Origin: Bacteroidales bacterium Bact_07
GTDB taxonomy: Bacteria > Bacteroidota > Bacteroidia > Bacteroidales > Tenuifilaceae
Assembly: GCA_001603415.1 (NCBI GenBank)
Contig: LUYY01000021.1
Location: forward strand, 1-15,950
Direction: 5' to 3'
Length of the DNA: 15,950 nucleotides
This document shows positions 8,514 to 15,866 of this stretch, piece after piece. The translations under genes were made by a program, and so were the position numbers. A model generated the notes under the pieces. That model was not told the origin of the DNA, searched no databases, and was given only the letters and a program-made list of their open reading frames with translations. The first letter of the stretch is position 1. Each line of letters opens with the position of its first letter.

Positions 8514-9641
8514 TTATTTTAGGCTCGCCAATCTACTTAATGCTTCCTTGAATTCCTGTGTTGGAACGGAGATATTCATTGCCAGATATCGGTGGCATTG
8601 CCTATCGTGGTAAAACCATGAGATCGGCAAAAGTCCTAAGCCTTTTTCAACAATCAACTTTTCCACCATCTCAATATCACGGATATCGGCGTAACTCTTG
8701 TAACTTAGCATTACCATATACCCTGCCGATTGCTTTACGGGTCGAAATTTACTATCCCTTAGTGCTTCCTGTAATAGTTTATAGTTTTCATCTAAAAAAT
8801 CGGCCAGCATGTGCCCTTCTATCTCAGCGCTAAGAATATTGATATAATCTTGGGCTCGGCTAAGGTTGGGATTAGTGGTAATTGCCGAATGGATATTTCT
8901 ATATGTAGCCATTAGCTGCTCGGGTGCAATGCAGTATGCTATTTCACTGTCGGCTAAAGCCACCGGAATGTTAAGCGAACCTATCCGATAAGTTACCTGG
9001 CATAGTCTTGGATAGAAATTCACGCTTGTACCCTCGTGGTTACTATAACCCAGTTCGGCCATCGACTCGTTGATAACGAGTTTGATTTTAGTTCCGTTTA
9101 TTAATCGTTGCAGTTCCTCAAAGTCCTCAGCGGTTAGCGCTTGTCCGGTTAAAAGGTGAGGCGAAGAGATAACCATGAGCTTGGTTGTAGCGTTAATAGC
9201 TCGCTGAACCTCGCACCAATCAATTTTAAAATCGGGACCTTTTAACGGCACATATACCGGACGGGCGCCGCAAAGTTCAACTGCGGTTTTCAGGTTTGAA
9301 GTAAAGGGTTCGAACACAATTACACTATCGCCATCTTTCACGCTTGAGGCAATGGCTAAAAACACGGCCAGATTTACTCCTCCTACAAAGGCTATTTCGG
9401 TTTCAGGGTTAATCGCCCTAAAGTATTTTTTGAGTATATAGTTCGAGAGTTTTTGGTAAGGATCGATGTTATCGAGAATATCTGAACCAAAATTGTAGGT
9501 ATCAACATTACTATCAAAAAACTCTTGGAATCCCTTTTCACTGGGTAAAAGAGAGGTTAGATTAATGGCACCGTATTCCCCAATTCGCTTTTGCAAGCTA
9601 TAGTCACTCAATGTTGAAATTTCGCCTACCTTGTGGGTCAT
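8514..9641 (-). CDS. Catalytically degenerate fold-type I aminotransferase-like protein (probable pseudo-enzyme)
   Basis: The sequence follows the class I/II PLP-dependent aminotransferase pattern along its length, closest in my reading to the methionine/kynurenine aminotransferase (YbdL-like) group: YGAINL near the N-terminus, a FEPF segment, SSPHLLTG, INESMAEL, then YCIAPEQL. At the positions where active enzymes carry essential residues it differs (numbering from the ATG at 9641): the PLP-lysine of the SxxK motif is Ile225 (GSLNI), the pyridine-binding Asp is Asn191, the Tyr of DEVYE is Met194, the Asn of PHNPTG is Leu163, and the substrate-carboxylate Arg aligns with Ala354. The length (375 residues) is normal and the frame is intact, so this is not a decayed pseudogene. 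Transaminase activity is not expected; a regulatory or binding role is possible. A TTG at 9656 would add five residues; the ATG is preferred. Last gene of the leftward run, about 97 bases after recO. Confidence 0.8.
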   Translation of the reverse strand: MTHKVGEISTLSDYSLQKRIGEYGAINLTSLLPSEKGFQEFFDSNVDTYNFGSDILDNIDPYQKLSNYILKKYFRAINPETEIAFVGGVNLAVFLAIASSVKDGDSVIVFEPFTSNLKTAVELCGARPVYVPLKGPDFKIDWCEVQRAINATTKLMVISSPHLLTGQALTAEDFEELQRLINGTKIKLVINESMAELGYSNHEGTSVNFYPRLCQVTYRIGSLNIPVALADSEIAYCIAPEQLMATYRNIHSAITTNPNLSRAQDYINILSAEIEGHMLADFLDENYKLLQEALRDSKFRPVKQSAGYMVMLSYKSYADIRDIEMVEKLIVEKGLGLLPISWFYHDRQCHRYLAMNISVPTQEFKEALSRLASLK

Positions 9642-9738
9642 AGTATTTAAAAGCAATGATTGTAGTTTAAAATTACAAATAGTATTTCAATAATCATATC
9701 AATTTTGATAGAATACAGGGTTTATTTGATGAAAGGTA

Positions 9739-10467
9739 CTATTGGAACAGTTGGATGAGAATGGGAAGGGTTCGGAATCGAATTCCCGACCCAAGGTGGA
9801 AACGGTAAAACGATGCTATGGCCTCAATGAGTATTTGCCGTTGGCTTTGGTTTAAACTTAAGGTTTCGGGGGCAAACATGGGGGTGTCAATTAATTGGCT
9901 TAACACTTTGCTAGTTTGCTTCTCAAGCACAAAACCATGGGCGGGTTCTACACCACAAAAAATGCCATTTTTAATGTCGAAGTAGGGTTCAGTTGGGCTC
10001 CATCGGTTCAATGGATAGAAACCCAAATACCGCGACAGCTGCATCATAAAAATTAAATGGAAATTAGCCACACCGGACTCGAGATTATCGAGCATCTGGA
10101 TTGAGTTCTGAATAAAGGCAAAAAGTTGCGGATTGGTTTCCTCTTCCCTAATGGTCCGGTAAATGAGTTCGCTCAGGAATATGGACATGGTGAGCTTAAT
10201 GGGGTTCTGGTGCAAACTGGTAATTGCGTATGCAGGTGCAACCTCTTTTACCCTGAACATTTCAGCATTAGGTCGGTAGTAGTAAACCACATCGAGCACC
10301 GAGAGGGGTTGGAAATAAACTTTCATTCCTGCTTTTTTCCCTTTAGGGAAAGCATTGTTTACCAGCAGGGTTATTCGACCATGTTCCTTTGCATAGCAAC
10401 TTACTACAAGGCTATTTTCCCTATACCGAATTACCCTAAGTATAATTACCCTGTTCTGCTGTAGCAT
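9739..10467 (-). CDS. recO: DNA repair and recombination protein RecO
   Basis: RecO works with RecF/RecR to load RecA onto SSB-coated single-stranded DNA and anneals complementary strands. The N-terminus reads RVIILRVIRYRENSLVV, followed by HGRITLLVNNAF, the typical OB-fold start of RecO; the rest is the helical C-terminal domain with ending FHLG and ILIQLF. At 242 residues it is of usual length for the family. The paired-Cys zinc site found in some RecO proteins is not present; only single cysteines occur (for example in FCGVEP), which is common in this phylum as far as I know. The ATG at 10467 lies 4 bases after the porZ stop codon, so the two are almost certainly co-transcribed and probably translationally coupled. 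No strong terminator follows. Confidence 0.93.
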   Translation of the reverse strand: MLQQNRVIILRVIRYRENSLVVSCYAKEHGRITLLVNNAFPKGKKAGMKVYFQPLSVLDVVYYYRPNAEMFRVKEVAPAYAITSLHQNPIKLTMSIFLSELIYRTIREEETNPQLFAFIQNSIQMLDNLESGVANFHLIFMMQLSRYLGFYPLNRWSPTEPYFDIKNGIFCGVEPAHGFVLEKQTSKVLSQLIDTPMFAPETLSLNQSQRQILIEAIASFYRFHLGSGIRFRTLPILIQLFQ

Positions 10468-10471
10468 GGGA

Positions 10472-12772
10472 CTACTTTACAAAAAGAAGTTTGGTAACCG
10501 TAGCTTGTTCGCCGCGAGAATCGGAACAGAAAATAAGGTAAACACCTGTGGCAACCCTTTGCCCATTCCGGTTTTTACCATCCCAAGTGGCTAAGCCACC
10601 ATTTGAGCGTGTTTCGTAAACAATATTGCCAGCTATATCGGTTATTTTAACCACACTGTTTTCCATGAGTCCGGCAATGGTTATTAATCCGTTATAGTTT
10701 GGGCGGACGGGATTTGGGAATGCGTAAACCTTACCAAACGATTCGGCCGGTTGACTGGCATCGCCTCGGTAAGCTATTAGTCCCTTATCGGTGGCAATAA
10801 ATACTTCGCCGGTTACAGGATGGGTTTTAACGCTTAATATGGTGTTCGATGGTAATGGGCTGTTTTTGGTGTTAAAGTGATGTATTTGTTTAGTTCCATC
10901 GGCCGAAAACAGGTAAACCCCCGACTTGGCTGTTCCAAACCACTTACGATTCCCTCCATCAACATCAATACATGTAACCTCTTCGGTTTCCAAAAGGTAA
11001 ACCGCCAATCCTTCAACCACGTCGGGTATTTTTATTTTTTGGAATCGTGTTTCACCCTGTAACACCCGTTGTGGGTTGTAACTCACCAAGACCCCTTGGT
11101 TAGTCCCTAACCAAACATAACCATCCCTATCGAATGCAAGTGCGGTTACCTCATTCGGTAAAGTGTTTCCATTAGCATCGCGCGGGCGAAATTTTAGGTA
11201 GATATCATCGCTAGCGCTCTCCACATCGTTTCCGGGGTTTAGGACAAACAAGCCGTTATCGCGAGCCAGTGCCAACCAAATAATGCCTGTAGGTGAAACG
11301 GTTAGCGAAATAATTCTGGAAGTGCCAATTGCAGTTGAATAAGGGAAAGCCTTCCATGAGCCATTTGCCATTAAAACCGAGATGGGGTTTGGCACTTCGG
11401 AATTCGCCACCCAAAGATTTCCTTTCGTGTCCATGTCCATGCCTGCAATTCGGCAGTAGGGCTGTCCGGGAAATACACTTTGCAAGGTGCTATTATCGGG
11501 GTTATAGTGCTCGGTAAGGCTGCCATTAGTAATTTTATACAATCCACCACCCCAACTTGCAACGTAAAAAACATCAGGGTTTCGAGGATCTGCCTTAACC
11601 CTAACCGCATCGTGATTAAACCAATCGGCAAAGTACGACCATTTGCCTTCGGAATAGGTGTGTGCAATAAATGGATTCCAGAAATTTCCAAAGGCAGCAT
11701 CGTATGCCCCCGAGGCAGCCACAACCATGTTAGCGCTTGCATCGATATGGAAAAACTTATTGTTGAATGGACCCATGGGTGAATGAACGCTATGGCTACC
11801 GGGTGAGAGAATCACTAAACCATTGAATTCATCGGCAATGGCCAAGCGGGAGTTACCAATGGGAATACACTCAGCTACTCTAGGTGAGCCCCCAAAAAGG
11901 TAACTGCTAATCAGCTCCTCCTTAATGCCCTGCAAGTTATATACCTGCACTGCATTACTGCTATAGGCATAAAGTCTTCCGTATCCCATGGAAATGCCAA
12001 CCATATCGTCGAAAGGGCGGTCAAACTCAACCCAACCGCTTCCGGAATTCATCCATATTACATCATTACCAAGAGTTTTTTCCAATGCCATTAAATAGTT
12101 CCCTTCAGCAGTCACATTTAAGCATTCATTTGTGGGATCGGTAAAGAATGATTCCCTCTCCCACCGCTCGTAGCTAATGAGAAGGGGATCGTTGGTATTA
12201 GCACTGAAAACGCCCTGGCTGGTGGCAGCCCAAAATTTCCCATTCCAGACCACCAGCATATTAACCTTCAATGAGCCTGAACTTTCGACAATGTAGTAAG
12301 TATCTCTCACCTCAAGTTTATCGGGGTTAATCACCACTAATCCAAAATCGGTTGAGACGTAAACCAGTGAATTGAAGTAGTAAAAATGGTTGATGCACTT
12401 ACTGCCCGCCATGGGCTTATCCTTTATGAAAGGCAACTTTACAATCCGTTTTGAATCCTCATAAACCAAATCGATATTCCCCGATTTGTAACCCACCAGG
12501 GTTATCCCTTTCTCGGGGATTGGCGCAATGGCTGTAATATCAACCTCACTTAAGCCATTTACGGTAGTGTACCTATTTAGTTCTCCGTTATCGGTATTGT
12601 AAGCAAAAAAACCGTTTGTTACCGCACAATATATTACTGAACCATTCACGCCAAGTGCCCGAGCATCGTTAAAAGCAAAGTAATCGCGCCACTGCCCCAT
12701 GGCCGGCTGAGCTTTGCTTAGGTAAACACCTCCAAATAAAAAAACTAAAAGGATGGTTATCCTCTTTACCAT
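10472..12772 (-). CDS. porZ: PorZ-like T9SS attachment-complex protein (two beta-propellers plus C-terminal domain)
   Basis: In Porphyromonas gingivalis PorZ is a surface component of the PorU-PorV-PorQ-PorZ attachment complex, which cleaves T9SS cargo signals and joins cargo to anionic LPS; PorZ is credited with handling that LPS. Seen here: a signal peptide with probable cleavage at LSKA/QPAMG; the PorZ-type opening (GQWRDYFAFNDA, then VIYCAVTNGFFAYNTDNGEL and NGLSEVDITAI); repeated propeller blades of the form GLVVIN, GGLYKI, IWLALA, VWLGTNQGVL; and a C-terminal domain (about 682-766) beginning AFPNPVRP with an FlgD/Ig-like WDGKNRNGQ segment and ending KLLFVK. Its 766 residues match the known protein's length closely. 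The ATG at 12772 gives the signal peptide directly. It lies 64 bases after rdgB and 4 bases before recO. A generic two-component-regulator-propeller protein is the alternative, but the N-terminal pattern favours PorZ. Confidence 0.85.
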   Translation of the reverse strand: MVKRITILLVFLFGGVYLSKAQPAMGQWRDYFAFNDARALGVNGSVIYCAVTNGFFAYNTDNGELNRYTTVNGLSEVDITAIAPIPEKGITLVGYKSGNIDLVYEDSKRIVKLPFIKDKPMAGSKCINHFYYFNSLVYVSTDFGLVVINPDKLEVRDTYYIVESSGSLKVNMLVVWNGKFWAATSQGVFSANTNDPLLISYERWERESFFTDPTNECLNVTAEGNYLMALEKTLGNDVIWMNSGSGWVEFDRPFDDMVGISMGYGRLYAYSSNAVQVYNLQGIKEELISSYLFGGSPRVAECIPIGNSRLAIADEFNGLVILSPGSHSVHSPMGPFNNKFFHIDASANMVVAASGAYDAAFGNFWNPFIAHTYSEGKWSYFADWFNHDAVRVKADPRNPDVFYVASWGGGLYKITNGSLTEHYNPDNSTLQSVFPGQPYCRIAGMDMDTKGNLWVANSEVPNPISVLMANGSWKAFPYSTAIGTSRIISLTVSPTGIIWLALARDNGLFVLNPGNDVESASDDIYLKFRPRDANGNTLPNEVTALAFDRDGYVWLGTNQGVLVSYNPQRVLQGETRFQKIKIPDVVEGLAVYLLETEEVTCIDVDGGNRKWFGTAKSGVYLFSADGTKQIHHFNTKNSPLPSNTILSVKTHPVTGEVFIATDKGLIAYRGDASQPAESFGKVYAFPNPVRPNYNGLITIAGLMENSVVKITDIAGNIVYETRSNGGLATWDGKNRNGQRVATGVYLIFCSDSRGEQATVTKLLFVK

Positions 12773-12836
12773 GATTGTTGATTTATGTAAATCGATAATA
12801 CCTATGGTATAAACGGTAAATGGCCAACGTATATTG

Positions 12837-13430
12837 TTAAAGCCTACCCTTGAGGAATTTTCTCAATTCCTCAACGGCTCTTCCCCTGTGGCTAATTTGG
12901 TTCTTAAGTTCCAGGGGCATCTCAGCAAAAGTTTGGGTAAAACCATCGGGTACAAAAATGGGATCGTATCCAAATCCATCGCTGCCTCTCTCTTGGTCTA
13001 TGATTTTCCCCCATACAACACCCTCAAATAGGTATTCCTGCCCATTAAGAATTAATGCTATTACCGTTCTGAATCTCGCCCTTCGGTTTTCAACACCCTT
13101 TAAATTATCGAGTAATTTGCGTATATTATCCTTTGGATTTTTAGCTTCACCTGCATAGCGGGCGCTAAATACACCTGGTTCCCAGTTTAACGCTTCAACC
13201 TCAAGGCCTGTATCATCGGCAAAACAGTTTAAACCGGTTTTGCTGTAAACGTAGCGAGCCTTTTGCAAAGCATTTTCCTGAAGTGTCTCAAAGTCTTCGG
13301 GGATATCTTCGGTTATGCCCACAGCATTTAGGGTAACCAGTTCAACCCTATCGCCCAAGGCATGTTGCACCTCCTTTAGCTTGTGTTGGTTGTTAGTTGC
13401 AAACACAAGCGACAATAAATTTTTAGTCAT
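12837..13430 (-). CDS. rdgB: XTP/dITP diphosphatase (RdgB/HAM1 family)
   Basis: House-cleaning enzyme that hydrolyses non-canonical purine nucleoside triphosphates (dITP, ITP, XTP) to the monophosphate and pyrophosphate, keeping deaminated bases out of DNA and RNA. All family motifs are visible: FATNNQHKLKEV (10-21), FADDTGLEVEAL (70-81) with the catalytic acidic pair Asp72/Asp73, PGVFSARYAG (85-94), GSDGFGYDPIF (149-159) and NQISHRGRA (177-185). The 197-residue length is typical. It is a cytosolic homodimer in known relatives. It starts 8 bases after the universal stress gene stop and is clearly in its operon; porZ follows after 64 bases. Confidence 0.97.
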   Translation of the reverse strand: MTKNLLSLVFATNNQHKLKEVQHALGDRVELVTLNAVGITEDIPEDFETLQENALQKARYVYSKTGLNCFADDTGLEVEALNWEPGVFSARYAGEAKNPKDNIRKLLDNLKGVENRRARFRTVIALILNGQEYLFEGVVWGKIIDQERGSDGFGYDPIFVPDGFTQTFAEMPLELKNQISHRGRAVEELRKFLKGRL

Positions 13431-13438
13431 ACCGATTT

Positions 13439-14233
13439 TTATCGGGGGTTGATGCTCATTACAGGAATATGCCCTGCATGAGCCAGTATGTATTGCTCTT
13501 CGGGTTCAACTATAAATTTCCCTTCCTTATCGGTGGGAGTGGTCATTATTATGATTAGATCAGCACGAATGTTAACAGCCATCTCAAGAACCTCTTCCTC
13601 GTACTTTTTAACCCCGGGTACGGTATATTCCACATACTTGGCACCTCTTTCATCTAAAAACTTTTTGGCGGAAGCCAGGTTAATATCAATTTGAGCCATC
13701 AATTTGGGGTCGGATATATTCGGCTTAATTATATGGAAACGGGATAGGTAGTAATCGGAAAAGTACGAAATCCACTCGTGTTTTTCTCTATTTTGAAGGG
13801 TGAAGTCGATAGGGAAAACAATATCATCGTAACGCTTGTTAACCGGTGGTTCCTGAATGGTAATAAAGGGAACCCTGCAGGTGGTAATGAGCTTAAGCAC
13901 CCACGAGACCTTATTCTCATCCATCTCCTTAACGGTTGATGACCCCATAATTACCATGCTTGCATTTATCTCATCTGCAGTTAACGCTATATCGGTCATA
14001 TAGTTTCCTACCTTAACTATCGATTTGGGAGTAATAGCATACTTGTTTTTTACCAAATCGATAAGCGAAGCCATTTTACTTTGAGCCTCATCAATTTTAT
14101 TGAGATCCGAAACGCAGTGTAAAATGTAAATAGGTTCCTTTACCACTTCGGAAACCCTTATGGCATGCTGTAAAGCAAACCATGCAACTTCGGTAAAATC
14201 AGTAGGAACCAAAATTGTTTTAGTAGCAGTCAT
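13439..14233 (-). CDS. Tandem-domain universal stress protein (UspA family)
   Basis: Two UspA-like alpha/beta domains in one chain of 264 residues. Domain 1 (about 4-127) opens with ILVPTDFTE (conserved Asp12) and continues to VIMGSS and VPFITIQEP; domain 2 (about 136-264) opens with IVFPIDFT (Asp143) and ends with LIIIMTTP and HIPVMSINP. The ATP-binding signature G-2x-G-9x-G-S/T after the fourth strand is not intact: MGSS (96-99) is followed by TVKEMDEN without the second and third glycines, and domain 2 has MTTPTDKEG. It may therefore belong to the class that does not bind ATP. First gene of the leftward run, 8 bases before rdgB. The target is unknown; the family is generally induced by starvation or other stress. 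Confidence 0.9.
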   Translation of the reverse strand: MTATKTILVPTDFTEVAWFALQHAIRVSEVVKEPIYILHCVSDLNKIDEAQSKMASLIDLVKNKYAITPKSIVKVGNYMTDIALTADEINASMVIMGSSTVKEMDENKVSWVLKLITTCRVPFITIQEPPVNKRYDDIVFPIDFTLQNREKHEWISYFSDYYLSRFHIIKPNISDPKLMAQIDINLASAKKFLDERGAKYVEYTVPGVKKYEEEVLEMAVNIRADLIIIMTTPTDKEGKFIVEPEEQYILAHAGHIPVMSINPR

Positions 14234-14286
14234 AATAGTTGTTTTATAGCTTTTTCCCCTAAAATAACACGTTCATAAATCACCTT

Positions 14287-14294
14287 CAAATTTA
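14287..14294 (-). promoter_or_regulatory. Candidate -7 box for the stress protein operon
   Basis: On the minus strand the sequence is TAAATTTG, a perfect fit to the Bacteroidota TAnnTTTG -7 consensus, 53 bases before the stress protein ATG. A TTTG lies upstream at a spacing of 25 bases, longer than the usual 19-21, so the -33 element is uncertain. Confidence 0.4.
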
Positions 14295-14328
14295 ATCAAA
14301 ATATTGTTTTTATTGAGCTCAAATGAAG

Positions 14329-14342
14329 TTTGTTTAAACAAA
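14329..14342. promoter_or_regulatory. Perfect 14-base palindrome TTTGTTTAAACAAA (candidate operator)
   Basis: The sequence equals its own reverse complement over all 14 bases. It lies in the spacer between the divergent stress protein and cyclase genes and overlaps the possible -33 TTTG (14329-14332) of the cyclase promoter, so a dimeric regulator bound here could affect one or both directions. Chance palindromes in AT-rich DNA are a real alternative. Confidence 0.35.
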
Positions 14343-14358
14343 TTGTAAAAAATATTTG
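14329..14358 (+). promoter_or_regulatory. Candidate promoter of the cyclase-HD gene
   Basis: TTTG at 14329-14332 and AATATTTG at 14351-14358 are separated by 18 bases, close to the Bacteroidota -33/-7 arrangement; the -7 differs from TAnnTTTG only at its first base. It would give a leader of roughly 50 bases before the ATG at 14415. Confidence 0.3.
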
Positions 14359-14414
14359 ATAAAGACTAGCATTCATCCTATCTTAGTAAGTGAAATTTTT
14401 GGCTAAAGTACGCA

Positions 14415-15866
14415 ATGATTTTTTCTACTACCCTCATACTGTTTACCCTTTTCTTGGTTGCCTCTCTGGCAACAGCTATGCTTTTTGTGCGGTACTACTA
14501 CACCAAAAAAAACTTTGCATTGCAGGAGAAGCTTTTTATAAGAACGGAAGAACTCCTGAGGGAAAGGCAGAAAACCGAAAACTTACTTTCGCGGGTTTTG
14601 CCTCGTGAAAAAGCAAAAGAGCTAATTGATCAAGGGCGGGTTGAAGCCCAAAAATTCCAAATGGTTACCGTTCTATTTGCGGATATTCAGGGTTTTACCA
14701 AAATAACTGATGAAACCAATGCCGATTCGTTAATCGACCAGCTCGATAAGCTTTTCTTTGAATTCGATAGCATTGTCGAAAAATACGGCATTGAGAAAAT
14801 TAAAACCATAGGCGATGCCTACATGTGCGCAGGCGGTATTCCTCATCCAAACCGCACAAATCCTTTCGAGGTGGTAGCTGCCGCAGTCGAAATGATGGGA
14901 TGCATGAAAAGGTTGAACCAACAGCTCAACAATGGAAAAGAAATTTGGGAACTCCGCATAGGAATAGATACTGGCCCGGTTATTGCAGGTATTGTTGGGC
15001 GCAACAAATTAACCTACGACATTTGGGGAACTACCGTAAATATTGCAAGCAGAATGGAGTCGGCTAGCGAACCCGGAAAAATCAACATTTCAGAAAATAC
15101 CTATCTGGTTATCCGCAACTTATTCGATTGTAAGTATCGGGGTAAGGTACCTGTTAAGAACAAGGGCGATATCAACATGTACTTTGTTGAAGGATTTCTT
15201 CCCAAGTTCTCCGATTCCAGCATTTACATCCCAAACAATGATTTTAGAATTGAACTACAGCTTATTAAGCTATCCGATTTGGAGGAATTTGTGCTTGATA
15301 AATTAGACAAGGGGCTTCCAAAAAATCTTTACTACCACAATTTAAAGCATACCGTTGACGTTTATACTCAGGTTGAGCTAATAGGCAAGGCCGAGAACAT
15401 AACCCAGGAGGAACTTCTCCTGGTTAGAACAGCCGCCCTATTCCATGACATGGGACACCTGCTTGACTATGCAACACACGAAGAGATGAGCGTTAAGATG
15501 GCACACGAGATTTTACCCCGATACGGTTACTCGCCTGAGCAAATTGGCCGTATTGCCGAAATTATCATGGCCACTAAACTGCCTCCTAAACCCAAAAATA
15601 TACTCGAGGAGATTATTTGCGATGCCGATTTGGATTACCTGGGCCGAACCGATTTTATTCCTGTATCGAATGCCCTTTACAAGGAACTCCATGAACACGG
15701 TATGGTGGGTTCACTTCACGATTGGAATATGATTCAGATTAAATTCATTCAGCAGCACCAGTATTTCACCAAAACAGCCCGCCAGTTAAGGAATGTAAAT
15801 AAGGATGTTCAGCTCCAAAACTTAAAACGATGGATGAACGAATTAGAAAATGATACATCTTTGTAG
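14415..15866 (+). CDS. Membrane-anchored class III adenylate cyclase fused to an HD phosphohydrolase domain
   Basis: One N-terminal membrane helix (about 3-27), a coiled-coil linker (about 30-62) ending in the LLSRVLPREKAKELI transducer-like element, a class III cyclase domain (about 82-262), and an HD domain (about 290-475). The cyclase carries both metal aspartates (Asp90 in FADIQGF, Asp134 in KTIGDAYM), transition-state Asn209 and Arg213 (NIASRM), and the adenine-selecting pair Lys130 and Asp202, so it should make cAMP from ATP. The C-terminal part has YYHNLKHTVDV (His308, His312), the HD pair His344-Asp345 in LFHDMGH, and a later Asp403/Asp405, a metal-site pattern shared with HD hydrolases and with class I cyclic nucleotide phosphodiesterases (YHNxxH). 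It may therefore both make and degrade cAMP, though the HD substrate is not proven. The ATG at 14415 is chosen because the membrane helix follows directly. No partner gene is visible before the window ends. Confidence 0.92.
   Translation: MIFSTTLILFTLFLVASLATAMLFVRYYYTKKNFALQEKLFIRTEELLRERQKTENLLSRVLPREKAKELIDQGRVEAQKFQMVTVLFADIQGFTKITDETNADSLIDQLDKLFFEFDSIVEKYGIEKIKTIGDAYMCAGGIPHPNRTNPFEVVAAAVEMMGCMKRLNQQLNNGKEIWELRIGIDTGPVIAGIVGRNKLTYDIWGTTVNIASRMESASEPGKINISENTYLVIRNLFDCKYRGKVPVKNKGDINMYFVEGFLPKFSDSSIYIPNNDFRIELQLIKLSDLEEFVLDKLDKGLPKNLYYHNLKHTVDVYTQVELIGKAENITQEELLLVRTAALFHDMGHLLDYATHEEMSVKMAHEILPRYGYSPEQIGRIAEIIMATKLPPKPKNILEEIICDADLDYLGRTDFIPVSNALYKELHEHGMVGSLHDWNMIQIKFIQQHQYFTKTARQLRNVNKDVQLQNLKRWMNELENDTSL

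Noticed and set aside
9642..9656. TTG start five codons upstream for the aminotransferase-like protein
   Set aside because: An ATG is available at 9641, and the five extra residues add no conserved sequence; TTG remains possible but less likely.
9642..9738. Separate promoter or terminator between recO and the aminotransferase-like gene
   Set aside because: The only dyad (TATCAA/TTGATA) is short and AT-only, and TACTATTTG has one base too many for the TAnnTTTG box; neither is strong enough to list.
11371..11742. Open frame of 123 codons inside porZ, same strand, other frame
   Set aside because: Lies wholly within porZ, whose propeller sequence continues without interruption; the alternative translation has no recognisable family pattern.
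14390..14608. Open frame starting at 14390 overlapping the cyclase start
   Set aside because: It is in a different frame from the cyclase, ends after 72 codons, and the cyclase ATG at 14415 gives a clean membrane helix.
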